A DNA stretch of 64,000 bases from Sacculina carcini (taxonomy: Eukaryota > Arthropoda > Thecostraca > Sacculinidae): the NCBI GenBank assembly GCA_916048095.2, contig CAJZIA020000007.1:29497-93496 (forward strand), written 5' to 3'. This document shows, piece after piece, positions 11,549-22,251 of this stretch (positions within the stretch are counted from its first letter, which is position 1; every line of letters starts with the position of its first letter). Below the pieces are notes generated by a model. The model was not told the DNA's origin. It made no database searches and saw only the letters and a list, made by a program, of their open reading frames with translations. Both the position numbers and the translations under genes were made by a program.

Positions 11549-12164
11549 ACAAGCTACACTGTTTGCAAGCTATATAAATACCAACTTTTTGAGAACATAA
11601 TAATTCAGCGTGGAAAACTGAAATACAAAATTAAGTACGACACCAGAAAATTGCCACCGTCGACAAAGAAACAAAAGATAAAAAACAGAAAAAATCTCAC
11701 CTTCCAAGACTGATCCGTCAATGCGCGTGTACGAATTCAGGACCAATGTGAACGAAAGCAATGAAGCGCACCAAGGGGGTGACCAATCGAAACAGCGATA
11801 ATGAATAACAATAGGATAAAAAATTAATCAAATACGCCACCGAAAACCCCAACCACAATGCCAAAGTTAATGAAATGTCATTGAAAGAGCGAAATCGAAT
11901 GTTGTTTATTATTAATTTACATATTTATTCATATTTTATGTTATTTATTTTCTATTGATTCATATTTAATATTGTTTATTTTCTATTAATTCATATTTAT
12001 TTATATATTTTTATTGATTGGTATTCACTGTTAATTATACTCTATTGAGTAATATTTATTGTTATATTACTTATTTATGTTGTTGTTTTCCTATTATTTA
12101 TTTAATCGAATCAATTGTTGGTTATTTATTTAGTCTTGCTTTTATTTATTTTTGTTTAATATTT

Positions 12165-12345
12165 AATTATATTATATTTAATATATATTTATATTATATT
12201 TAATTTATATTTATATTATATTTAATTTATATTTATATTATATTTAATTTATATTTATATTATATTATATTTAATTTATATTATATTTTATTTAATTTAT
12301 ATTATATTATATTATATATTTACATTATATTTAATAATTATATTA
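12165..12345. repeat. 22-bp AT minisatellite
   Basis: Units of about 22 bp built on TTTATATTATATTTAATT. About three to four clear units here, against roughly twice as many in block B copy 2 (31850-32110). Confidence 0.8.
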
Positions 12346-12402
12346 TTCATTGAGGAGCGTGGGCGAAATGACATTATGCAGTGTTAAAGGTTAAATGGTT
12401 GA

Positions 12403-12579
12403 ATGCCTAAGAGGCAGCTGCTACACGGGAAGAAGCCGAAGCTTATGAACACACAGGCGTGCCCCGTGCAGCTCGTTGCCACCGCAGAATCGACCCTCTC
12501 CACGCTATGGCACCACAAGGACGTAAGACGTATTAGAGAGGGCCACCTCCCCAGAATGCATGGCACAACTCATGACTGA
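12403..12579 (+). CDS. Possible small ORF or exon, 58 aa, unknown
   Basis: A GC-richer island in AT-rich DNA holds an ATG-to-TGA frame (MPKRQLLHGKK ... LPRMHGTTHD). It is rich in Lys/Arg/His and has no domain I recognise. It is intact in block B copy 2 (32167-32343). It could be a coding exon, a transposon remnant or chance. The contrasting base composition is the only real support. Confidence 0.2.
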   Translation: MPKRQLLHGKKPKLMNTQACPVQLVATAESTLSTLWHHKDVRRIREGHLPRMHGTTHD

Positions 12580-12730
12580 TATCTGGTACCATACTGTGGG
12601 ATTGAAGAATTCGCCCAATGAAATTCTGCTCCGCCGGTTCTGTCATCGGATGATTTTTTATATATCTATTATTTTGTTTCCCAACTCTCTATAGAATTCC
12701 TTACTTTTTGAACTCTATTTCTCTTTCTCA

Positions 12731-12835
12731 TCCCTTGGACGCTCCCGGTACATATGGTCACCGCAGGGTGGTAATAGTGTGCTTGCACTTTTCCATGCTA
12801 CTGGATTTGCCTGTAATTAATAATATTAACAAACA
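12731..12835 (+). repeat. Dispersed repeat, LINE 3'-end-like
   Basis: Shares about 90 bp with 16790-16905 (CGGTACAT...GCTACTGGATTTGCCTGT), followed by a TAAT-rich tail. The position of the simple tail suggests the 3' end of a LINE or SINE. Copies are near 32495-32595 and 46722-46832. Confidence 0.5.
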
Positions 12836-13189
12836 AGAGTGAGCACAGAACCTCACTGACACATCGAATCATCGTTTAAAAGACACTCACCTTACCTGTT
12901 CCAAACAAACACACTAAATGAAGGACAGCGGTCACACAAAACTACTTCCTTGCGTACACATACAAACATGCACACACACACACATGTTCTTATGAATTAC
13001 TTGTGAAGAGTGCACACTTGTGCATTATGTTCTTATTTTTTACGGCACAATGCACGTTTATTTTACACCATATTCAATACACAGTCAAAACATGAGTGAT
13101 TGCGTATAGTAAGAGTGTGTGAGAGATAGTGTCTGAGTTCGTGAACGTCTTAGTGTGCTTGTGTTTGTGTAACACTTTGTGCGATTTTG

Positions 13190-13231
13190 CGTGTCAAGTG
13201 TACATGCCCCGTGGCATGTACACTTGACACG
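13190..13231. repeat. Perfect palindrome at the block B/X1 junction
   Basis: Arms of 19 bp (13190-13208 and 13213-13231) are exact reverse complements with the 4-bp spacer CCGT. The left arm and spacer are block B sequence, as at 32954-32979. The right arm is an inverted copy of the left arm. X1-type sequence starts right after. Confidence 0.9.
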
Positions 13232-13578
13232 GCATTCGTTAAAACGCATACAAAATCAATATGTCAGAAATAAAAATTAACTGTTAATTTTTGTATTAAT
13301 TAGCATGTAATTTGCACGCAACAACAATAACAACAACAGAAACGTATAAAGTTCTTCAACGCAGAACAACGAGTAACAACAAAATATGCTTAACAATTTA
13401 AGCTTAGCAAAGTGACAACACAGTTAGCTTGATGACAAGGTAACGCCCAATGACCATGTGTGTGTAAATGTGTAAACACACGTACAGGCACATAAACACA
13501 CACACATACACACAAACACACAGAGATTCATACGCACAGGCACGTACACACACAAAATAATTGAAATAAATATTGAGC

Positions 13579-13691
13579 GGGAGTGTGCATTGAACACGGT
13601 CAAAACATACGTTGACTCTGTGCTGTGCTGTGCCGTTGACGTTGACTCCGTTTTGGGACGTATGTTTTGACCGTGTTCAATGCACACTCCC
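13579..13691. repeat. Inverted repeat with 33-bp arms beside Kelch exon 5
   Basis: Arms at 13579-13611 and 13659-13691 are exact reverse complements around a 47-bp spacer that contains repeated GTTGAC and GTGCT motifs. It lies just past the last Kelch exon (minus strand) and recurs in X2, Y1 and Y2. Confidence 0.9.
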
Positions 13692-14213
13692 ACTGCACAC
13701 TCGGCTGGCGGGGAACATTTATTGCGGCCAGCCCCAACAATTTTGCCGGCAGCGATGCGACTGCCGGCATCAGCTGGCCCGTGCGACTGCTGAACTGCTC
13801 CACCGAGTTCATTGCACTCAGCTCGGCATTGTCGCCTCCCAACACCAGAAACTCGTCCATCCCTACACACACACGCACACACACACATCGACATTTTGGT
13901 GTGATAGTTTCAAGAATGCATTTGAAATTAGAAATTGAATAAATGAGAATTTTTTATAAAACGTTATAAAATTAACAATATAAAACTGGAGTCGAAGAAT
14001 TGGAAAACAAATTAAATATATAATTTCATATAATTTAATACCAAACTTGTTTGAAATCTATCAACCGTTTTCTGCTGAAATTCTTTCTCATGAGAATATT
14101 TATCTTAATATTTCCCTATTTAATCCATCATCTTATATGCAAATATTAAATATTTGCATTCTCATACATTCATATGCTGCTTGTGGATATATATCCACTA
14201 TCCAGATCAGTGA

Positions 14214-14399
14214 CAGTGCCAGTTTTTGCCGGTGGGGGGCTGAGGGGGAACCAAGAAAAAATATGCGGATGCTCGGCGAAACATGAGGAACTACACTAGA
14301 AATGTTCATGGTCAGGAGTTTGAGGGGGAGTTAAGGGAATCGGCATATTTTTGCGTATACTTCAGCCCCTGTAAGCCCCTCTTCTTGGCGCCGCCACTG
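14214..14399. mobile_element. Short MITE-like element in a Kelch intron
   Basis: Ends resemble each other in inverted orientation (CAGTGCCAG at the left; CAGTGGCGGCGCCAAG at the right in reverse complement) with GGGGCTGAGG-type subterminal tracts. It shares an inner GCGAAACATG...TACACT block with 16212-16352 and 21425-21540. No convincing target duplication was found. Copies are at 23424-23609, 27013-27198 and 39535-39720. Confidence 0.45.
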
Positions 14400-14984
14400 A
14401 CTGATAGACCAGATTCATCATATCTTATTGGCGCCGTATTAGAGCGACATTGTCTCACCGTAGCCAACGAGCGCGTGTCGGCATCTGGGTAATTTGAGAC
14501 GCGCGACAAGTTTCCAGCGCTGCTGGCGACTGTCCCACATCTCGACGCGATTTACGCTGTCTATATTGGCCTGGCGATCGTTTCGTCCCAGCCCGCCGAC
14601 CAGGTATAATATACCACCGGTCACAATTAGTCGTCCGTGAGAGCAAGATCTCCGCAGAGCTGGACCATCACTCCATCTGTAATTCGATTCGAATTAATTT
14701 GTACTTCGCTCTTATAATTTGGAAAAATACATGTTCCGAAACGTCAGAGCTATAGAGTAAGCAATAGAGAAAGCTATAGAAATAATGTAATATATATAAG
14801 CTAAAGAGAAAATGTAAGGTACATCAGCCAAAGTAATGCTTTAAAATTTAAGTTCACTCGATCTTGTTTCCAAATTTCGCTAACCAGTAAGGCGCCGTGT
14901 TCGGCGATGAACGAGCGAGCGCGAAGCTATCATATGTAATCAAACTTTGTCGTTGTCAAACTTTGTTTTCTGCTAAATTATAAG

Positions 14985-15305
14985 AGGGCATATGACACGT
15001 GCCACGTGCCACACAGGGCACTGATATGATTCGGCATGGTCTCATTCGCGGCAGGAAGGATTGGGCTACCCATCAAAAAAACGCATCTTAATCGGACTTA
15101 TGGTTCCAGAGATATAAGCCCCTGAAAAACGGGTCAAAAGTGTTTTTCGAAAAAGTAGAAGGGCATTTGGGACGTGCGACGTGCCACAGTTGGCACTGAC
15201 ATGATTCGGTTTGGTCTCATCCGCGGCAGAAAGGATGAGGCTACCCAACAAAAAATGCATGTTAATCGGACTTATGGTTCCAGAGATAAAAGCCTCTGAA
15301 AAGCG
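14985..15305. repeat. Imperfect tandem repeat of about 170 bp
   Basis: Two diverged units share ATCGGACTTATGGTTCCAGAGAT, split here as ATCGGACTTATGG and TTCCAGAGAT, and GGCACTGA..TGATTCGG. They lie in the intron between Kelch exons 3 and 4 and end beside the palindrome GGCCGGCCGGCCG. Present also in X2 (40306-40626), Y1 and Y2. Confidence 0.75.
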
Positions 15306-16211
15306 TGACCACGGCCGGCCGGCCGCTCATACTCATTTTTCTAGTAACACCAAGTATGAACTCGCTTGCTATCGCTCGCTCGTAATAATTGCCACTAAGA
15401 AATATAATGATTGAATCGACTTACAGCAATTGAGACATCAAAGTGAATCATACAGAGAGAGAGAGAGCGTACGTTTTACTCAGCGGATCGTAGAGGAAGA
15501 CCGTGGTAGATATGGGACTCTCGCTCTGATTGCTGCATCCGCCCACCACCCATATTTTGTGCTGGAAAACCGCGCACGTTAGACCTGAACGAGGGCACGG
15601 AAGCTCTGACATTTCTGTCCAGCTGTCCCGGCTCGGACAGTACACTTGCACCAGACTCATAGAGTAGCCACAGTCATCCTGTCCTCCCAGAATATACAAG
15701 ACTCTCTGTAAATCAGCCGACAACATCATGTATATATCATATAGACTCTTCTTGCCTGTAAAACTCATTGAAACTACACTTGATATATGGCGTGGGTGAG
15801 AATGTCTAATGATGGTATCAGAAGTCAACATTGTCAATCTCTTTTGAATAACATGCTCGTCTTGTTTCATTGAACAAAGGTATAATGTTGTGCGGATTGA
15901 AAGTGATGCAACAGCACCATGCAGGCGACAGCAGCGTGGTGCACGCTGGGGCACGGCATGTCTGGACCGCGAGTCCATTCGCACGTGTGTAGGTCCAGTA
16001 TCCACATGCTGGCGAGCGCCACGTGTCGCTGAGTGACAGCACAGACATCTACACCTCCTACTACGTATACTTTGCCGTTCATAAACGTGGCGGTCGCATA
16101 CCTGCGTCTGTCTGGCGTGATGCCCACGAACTCCCACTCATTCTGCAGACAAAACAAACGTTATGCTAATTCCGTTCTCTTCGTGATCAAAATGAGTATT
16201 GCTTTGAAGCA

Positions 16212-16352
16212 GTGGCGGCGCCAGGATATTTCCGGTGGATGAATTCAGGGGGGCTAAGAAAAAAGATGCTTGGGCTTAGCGAAACATGTGGGGATACACT
16301 GGAAATATCCATGACTAGGATTGTAGGGGCGCTCAGGCGGATGCTTTTTTAG
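16212..16352. mobile_element. MITE fragment, CAGTGGCGGC family
   Basis: Starts CAGTGGCGGCGCCAGG, then GGGGGGCTAAG and GCGAAACATGTGG...TACACTGGAAATATCCATG. Related to 14214-14399. The opposite end is not clear. Copy at 41533-41673. Confidence 0.4.
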
Positions 16353-16789
16353 GGGACAAATTAGCATCTCATTTGAGTGTTTATTTCAGTGTTCTCCAAT
16401 CGGAGTTGTATTGTGCATGTATGGTTGTTTGTGGTTCTCACCCTGGAGACGTTGAGACGGCAAATATCGCCCGTAGACACGGGACGATACCGACGCGGCT
16501 CATGCACGTCCACTCCTCCAATGACGAACACTGTCGTGTCGTCCTTATCGAGAAGCCGATGCGACGCCGTCATCACCTGTTGTCTGGACCAAATGAAAAG
16601 GTGTTAATAAAGCACCTGACTTGAGCGATATCTGGCTCAACTGACTTACCACGGATAATGAAGATCCGTGTTACCCAAGATCAGAAGATCAGATCGAAGA
16701 TCAGAACAAGCTTTGTTTTACTTTTCATCATTTCATTGTACTCAAAGTATATACAAATATATTTAGGGAGACACATACAGCGACTCTCT

Positions 16790-16905
16790 GAATCTTTTGG
16801 GCGCTTCCGGTACATGGGGCCACCTTAGGGTTTGTAATAGTGCTTGCACTCTTCCCATGCTACTGGATTTGCCTGTTATTATTAATAATAATAATAATAA
16901 TAATT
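16790..16905 (+). repeat. Dispersed repeat with (TAA)n tail
   Basis: Related to 12731-12835 and ends in an ATTAATAATAATAAT tract. Probably the 3' end of a retroposon. In X2 the same copy is at 46722-46837, between two LTR elements. Confidence 0.5.
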
Positions 16906-18428
16906 TCAAATGTGATTACTACGAGTTTATATTCGAAATGGACCTGTGCATGCAATGGACGGTTATTTGTAGCGAGATGGAAAACACGTTTGTTAGTGTG
17001 TGTGACTGTCAAGTGAGAAGTGTGATCCATTGTGTATAAACAGGTGCCTGTCCTGCTGTGTGTGCGTGTGTCGATGGTCCTGTAATTGCAGTTCTTGTGA
17101 CTGGTGTGTATTCGTTCGCGTATGCTCTTCCAGACTCTGTATTCTGTTTAGTCAATGTAGTTGTGTGTGTCCCACATTAAGCGTGTTTATTGTACATCGT
17201 CAGTGAAATGTATGGTGCAAAAGCTAGAAAACGTTACAAGCATAATTACTGCAAAATGATATGATCTAACTCACCTTGGCTGAGTACCGCAACGTTGGCG
17301 GTACCTGCGAAACGCTCGCTGAATTTTCACTGCAGCTTCGTTTTTCTGGGTCAGCTGCTTCCTGGTCCGATATCCTCGGAAAATCCTTTGCAGTCTGCCA
17401 GCAAAATACTGCAGCCTCTGGTAGGGGCTTTTGTCGCTGTAATGCACACTGCCATGATTTTTTAATCCAAATGCAGGCCGCTCTGATGCTGCATGTTCTT
17501 TCCTGCCAGCTGCTGCATTGCTAGGACGTCGGCTTCCACTTGCAATGGCACGGGTGTCGTTACCGCCCGGCTGGTGATACTGCACATACCGACTTCGCAC
17601 GCTATATCCTCTTAGTGCGTCATCGCTGGCTGAGTCTTGCTGCATCTCTTGTTGTCGGCGGTAATGGCACGGCGAACATCGGCCCGAATTCTGCCGGTGA
17701 GTCATTTTGTAATTGCCAATATTCGCTCAGGATCCTAGAGGCGAGATAAAAATCGGTGTCAACTCTCCGTGACGTGCGTGAATATTCAGAAAGCTAAAGT
17801 ACTTCACTTTGATTGAGTATCAATATAAGTCTTGCGTGTAATTCGTTTGGTTATATCAACTGCTTATAGTCAACTGTAGAAAATATAAACTAAATTGGAA
17901 AACACTATTTCAACAAATAACAGGGAATTATAAGCGGCACACACAATGCAAACTCTAAGAGCATTCCTAATTTACGCAAAATTTTTATACAAGGGCCCAA
18001 TAAACCTGACCTGAGTTGTTAGATTTGGCCTGCACAAACACAAAACAAAAACCACTCTGAAAAATCGTACATCACGTCTCGAAAGAAAATCTGCCACAAT
18101 ATTTGTGTAATTCGTGTTGGTCATAATCACCATGACAACGGCGAAAACCCGCGATCATTTTTCATTCCAACATATATTCATCTATGTGCATGCACTATGC
18201 ATCTATGTACATGTTTGTTAACACATCATTTTTCTACATTTAAACATCTCGTTTTTATGTTTTTCATATTTTCACAAAAGCTTACAAGCACAATTCATGA
18301 AACAACATGACAATTGCTTGTTTTTCATATTTCACAAAAGCTCACTTCAACTTGTATAAAATACTTGACTTCAACAGTTTAGTACGGTTGAACACGGCAG
18401 CTTTCATGTACCGAACATACAATAATAT

Positions 18429-18644
18429 ATTACCCAAGCCCTGCAGGCTTTATTTCAAGTAAACAAGAGACACCCGGACAAATTTGTACAGAGGTTCCCG
18501 AGAACTCGAGCTAGACAGCAAAGCTTGGGCGTAAGAGGAGTAACCGTGTGGAATGAAATACAAAAATGCGTCAAACAAAGTAGGGCATTGAAGACATTTA
18601 AAAAGAAATTCATTGAAGGGATGAATCAAGATAAATGTAAATAA
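18429..18644 (+). pseudogene. LINE ORF2 C-terminal fragment
   Basis: A frame of about 70 codons includes GVRGVTVWNEIQ and LKTFKKKFIEGM, the typical end of CR1/Jockey-type ORF2 proteins (RG..LWN.LP, then FKK.LK), and stops at TAA 18642-18644. The 3' sequence runs on to an ATATGATATGATATTATTATT tail near 18870. It is a 5'-truncated insertion shared with X2 (57385-57600), so it predates the duplication. Confidence 0.6.
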
Positions 18645-19023
18645 TCAGTGATGCTTCGACGTGTCTAGAGACGATCGACTGATTCAGCAGTGTGCCTATA
18701 TTGGTTGTAATTATGTTTATCTTGTTGCGATGTCACTGTCTTTTTTGTACGTTGTCTTTATTCATTGTAAAGGGTCCACATGAAAAAAACGCATGCTTAT
18801 GTGGGTCCCTGTCACAACGATGGTGTAAATTATATGTTGGTGACAAATACATGATATGATATGATATTATTATTATTCTTGTAATCAATATCAATTTATA
18901 ATTATTTATACTAGTTATTATCATTATTATTACTAAATACATTACCAAGATGGAATGCAAAGATCGTGAACGCCATAAATAACACGTATCTAATGCAAAA
19001 ATTACATCTCACGATAATTAACT

Positions 19024-19317
19024 GTCTGTGTGTGTGTTTGTGTGTATGTGTGTATGTGTGTGTATGTATGTGTGTGTGTGTGTGTGTGTTTGTGCTCATG
19101 TGTGCGTATGTGTGTGTGTATGTGTATGTGTACGTGTATGTGCATGTGTGTTTATGTGTGTATGTGTATGTGTGTGTCTATGTGTGTATGTGTATGTGTG
19201 TGCTTATGTGTGTATGTGTGTGCTTATGTGTGTATGTGTGTTTATGTGTGTATGTGTATCTGTGTGTTTATGTGTGTATGTGTATGTGTGTGCTTATATG
19301 TGTATGCGTGTGTGTAA
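19024..19317. repeat. (TG)n/(TATG)n microsatellite
   Basis: About 290 bp of TGTG/TATG/CTTATG repeats. All three plus frames are open here only because of the repeat; they are not genes. The X2 copy is at 57980-58273. Confidence 0.95.
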
Positions 19318-20454
19318 TAGACCTCACAAATGCGCCTGGAAATTAGCACATTTGCTATTATGTATAAGCCATGTCTGGATGCATATGAAACATTACATCT
19401 GTATTTGATCAACTTCAATTTGAAATGCTTGCACAGTAACAAAACACAAAAATGACTGTAATATTGTCCATTTTTATGGTAACTTCTGCGTTTCTACCAA
19501 TTCACAAGCAAAATAAGCGTTGCAAAAAGTAACAATTCACTACAAATGTGTGTGTATGCAATCAGTTGCACTATACTTTTCATTGAGGTATATGTGTTGT
19601 AATTGACTAGGCATATAATGGTTAATGATTCCATACAATTGACCAACTGAGTCAACTTTGAACAATAATACATGATGGCTGTCATCCCCCCGAGCCTCGA
19701 CAACAATCTATGCCCATGGCATTGCATTATATTTTTCACAAAATACATTTTAAGTGAGGGCAAATTGCAATAATTTGTGACTGACTTAAAAAACCAAAAC
19801 AATAGTACTCTAGCCTAAGGTGAACAACACTATTGAGATTGTCAGTAAGTTTGCATGATTTTTTTAAGTAATATGTTGAAAACTCACCTGGAAAAATGTA
19901 TGTCAAATTGTTCAATTATCCAATAATTGGTGGGATTTTCCAGAGTTCAGCATTCAAGCAGCTTCACCAACACTTCGTAATGCTCAACTAACATTTCGAA
20001 ATAATTTAGTGAGTTACTTGCCAAAAGTATTTATTCACAAATGTACTACTTTGCCTATAGTTGAATGGAAACAAAATATTTGAAAAATTGACCGTTTCTC
20101 ATCGAAATCTACAAAAACAGGTATTAACTGAATATTTATTAAACAGAAGAACGTGATTGTTGCATGAAGATTCTTTCAGTATATAAAATTCATATTTAAT
20201 GTGCGATAATTATGTAATATTTATATTTAGTTCTTTATATAATCCCTATAACAATCTCTAGGAACAAGAAATATAACTATTTAAGGATTGGCCGAGCCTA
20301 TGGCGTGTTCATCACGTTGCATCATTATTGTGATGTCAACTGTACGCGGAAATGCATGCGACACATCAAAATCACATAAACTGCACGCAATCTTGCGTCA
20401 TCGTGTGTCCGCTGCAACCAATTCACTCTTCATCTTTCCACGAGTAAATGCGTC
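19318..20454. other. AT-rich stretch, no gene seen
   Basis: No recognised coding sequence. It is nearly identical in X2 (58274-59410). Confidence 0.5.
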
Positions 20455-20457
20455 ATC

Positions 20458-20458
<1 letters not shown>

Positions 20459-20522
<64 letters not shown>

Positions 20523-20541
20523 ATACATACATACACACACA
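20459..20541. repeat. (CA)n microsatellite
   Basis: Perfect CA run followed by CATACA variants. It is longer than its X2 counterpart (59417-59492). It directly borders the truncated 3' side of a LINE fragment. Confidence 0.95.
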
Positions 20542-20554
20542 CTGGTAGCACATG

Positions 20555-21422
20555 CACAAAGGTATTGCACATTATATCTGTCGAGAACTTGTTTTATTGA
20601 AAATATATACACATTATAGAGAAGGGGACCAAGAACTGAGCCCTGCGGAACACCAGACATCAGAGGGAAACTCTGGCTCTGGACTGCATTCACAATAACT
20701 GTTTGCGAGCGATCTTTGAGGTAAACTCGAAGAAGCGAGAGTGCACCTCCAGATATACCGCAGCTTGATAAATCTTGCAGCAATATTTCGTGGCTCACAG
20801 TATCAAAAGCCGACGAAAAATCAAGCTGCATAAGAATAACATTCTGGCCACGTAGGAGCGCAGACAGGAAGTAATTGTATGTACACAACAACGAGTTGGC
20901 ACACGAGTGATGGTTTCTGAACCCTGATTGCTGAGGTAGAAACAGATGATTTTCTTCCAGGAAAGAAGACAACTGCTCATACATAGCCGATTCAAGGAGC
21001 TTTGATACCCATGGAATTTGCGACACAGGCACTTCAGACATTGTTCAGACACTTCGCGTCCAGTCCAGTTCGTTTCAAAATAGGAGAAATAATTGCTTCT
21101 TTCAATGCTAAAAACTTATTATGAACAAAGCTGGTATTTACAAGATAGACAATGAACGGCACAATGAGCACTACAAGCGATTTGATACGGCTATATTTAA
21201 TCGGATCCAAGAGATTGACCTTCATACTAGTGTTGTTGACTAGTTGCAGACAGGAGTTGTAATCAATTGGCTGGAAACAAGTGAGGCTCTGAGAGCAGTC
21301 AGGTGTAATACTTGCATATCTTTTGTTGTCCGTAACCTGGATAGAACCATGCAATCTAATGATTTTTTCTTGAAGAAAAATACGGAAACTATCCGGCATG
21401 TGAGCTTCATTCTCGGGATGCG
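20555..21422 (-). pseudogene. LINE reverse transcriptase fragment (second LINE family)
   Basis: Minus-strand frames match a CR1/Jockey-type RT: AIISPILKRTGLD, then (after a disruption near 21020) QIPWVSKLLESAMYEQL, QLDFSSAFDTVSHEILLQD and SGVPQGSVLGPLLYNVY. It stops before the catalytic FADD motif, where sequence passes to AATAAAACAAG and then (TG)n. A small indel near 21020-21035 breaks NYRPVS relative to the X2 copy. There is no endonuclease. It is a 5'- and 3'-truncated relic. Confidence 0.8.
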
Positions 21423-21424
21423 CA

Positions 21425-21710
21425 TTGCGCCAGGATTTCGTTTGATGGGGCTGTGGGGGGCTAAGGAAAAAGTTGTGGGGGCTAAGAAAAATGTTGAGGG
21501 GTATTGGCGAAACATGAAGAACTACACTCGAACGCTGACTACATAATATTATAATAAGGGACTGGAGCACACTGATTCAGTCCTCGAACTTGAACCAAAA
21601 TTACAGGACTTCATTTACAATGGTTAGAAATATTAATGTCCATTATTATGATTTGGAGGGGGGGTTAGGGGGGCTTCAGTACCCGCAAGCCCCTCCTTGC
21701 CGCCGCCACT
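21425..21710. mobile_element. MITE-like element at the start of the R repeat
   Basis: Begins near CATTGCGCCAGGATTTCG with GGGGGCTAAGG tracts and the GGCGAAACATGAAG...TACACT block. Ends near 21710 in CCGCCGCCACTG, the reverse of CAGTGGCGGCGG. The ends are weakly similar. No target duplication was found. Copies are at 25025-25310 and about 60373-60655. Confidence 0.35.
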
Positions 21711-21829
21711 GCAGACAGGCGCGCTTGGCCATGACTGCTCCACGCGCCCCTACAAGACGTCACACACTCCCGACAACACCTCAAACACGACTCCACACTC
21801 ACACCGTCACACACACACACACACACACA

Positions 21830-21965
21830 CATCAGCGGCGAGCCGGTCACTCGGTCGCCGCTGATTGGTTGTTGCGGTGGGTTAGGCCTGTGCGTGTGTG
21901 CGAGCGACCGGTCACTCGGTCGCCGGTCCGGTCACTCGCTCGCCGCCGCTGGGCATGGACAATTC
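21830..21965. repeat. R repeat GC-rich motif cluster
   Basis: Three near-identical copies of GGTCACTCGGTCGCC within about 110 bp, bounded by CAGCGGCGAGC and GCCGCCGCTGG. The array is present in every R repeat here (3085-3195 inverted, 25440-25555, 60780-60900), with a diverged relative at 32979-33010. Clustered subterminal motifs can be transposase-binding sites; that role is inferred. Confidence 0.6.
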
Positions 21966-22251
21966 ACAGCGTGACACTCCTACACACATACAAGCACATT
22001 ATGATTATGATTTATTTCAATGTCCATCCGAAAATAGGTTATTACAGACATCGTTACAGCACAATGAAACAGTACACACACGATATACACGCAAAGAACA
22101 AATTAGACGCACACAACCAGACAACATATATATAACTGAGGGATATAAGTCAAAAAATGTTAATTGCAAGTAATGAAGAGATATGAAGTATATGAAGTGT
22201 ATGAAGACATTGAACAGTTATGACATTGAACAAAATATGTATAGACATTGA

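Larger units (their letters stand above)
9089..13215. repeat. Segmental duplication block B, copy 1
   Basis: Same orientation as 28771-32979, with only scattered substitutions. The main length difference (about 90 bp) is in the AT minisatellite near 12200. Copy 2 continues into an R-like repeat. This copy instead ends in a fold-back palindrome. Confidence 0.92.
13701..17705 (-). pseudogene. Truncated paralogue of the IQ-Kelch-Ig gene (X1 copy)
   Basis: Exons with preserved splice sites: IQ 17275-17705, Kelch 16442-16583, 15918-16142, 15473-15705, 14459-14676 and 13701-13862. Every exon is open and the phases match the X2 gene. The Ig exons that finish the X2 gene (36296-38717) have no counterpart downstream; block X1 ends and block B sequence follows. 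The IQ exon differs from X2 at six nucleotides, all amino-acid changing, while the Kelch exons are almost identical. It could be a pseudogene or a shorter Kelch-only protein with an undetected terminal exon. Transcripts would decide. Confidence 0.75.
13546..22218. repeat. Segmental duplication block X1
   Basis: Matches X2 (38867-61164) in the same orientation once the LTR insertions at 42025-46628 and 46955-55983 are removed. It carries the empty target sites for elements 1 and 3: a single AGATC near 16688-16692 and a single GATCC near 17022. Divergence is around one percent or less by eye. Confidence 0.92.

Noticed and set aside
19028-19408. Cys/Val-rich ORFs in TG repeats (also 57984-58364, 36823-37231 and 42037-42330)
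   Set aside because: All follow dinucleotide repeats and are open in several frames at once.
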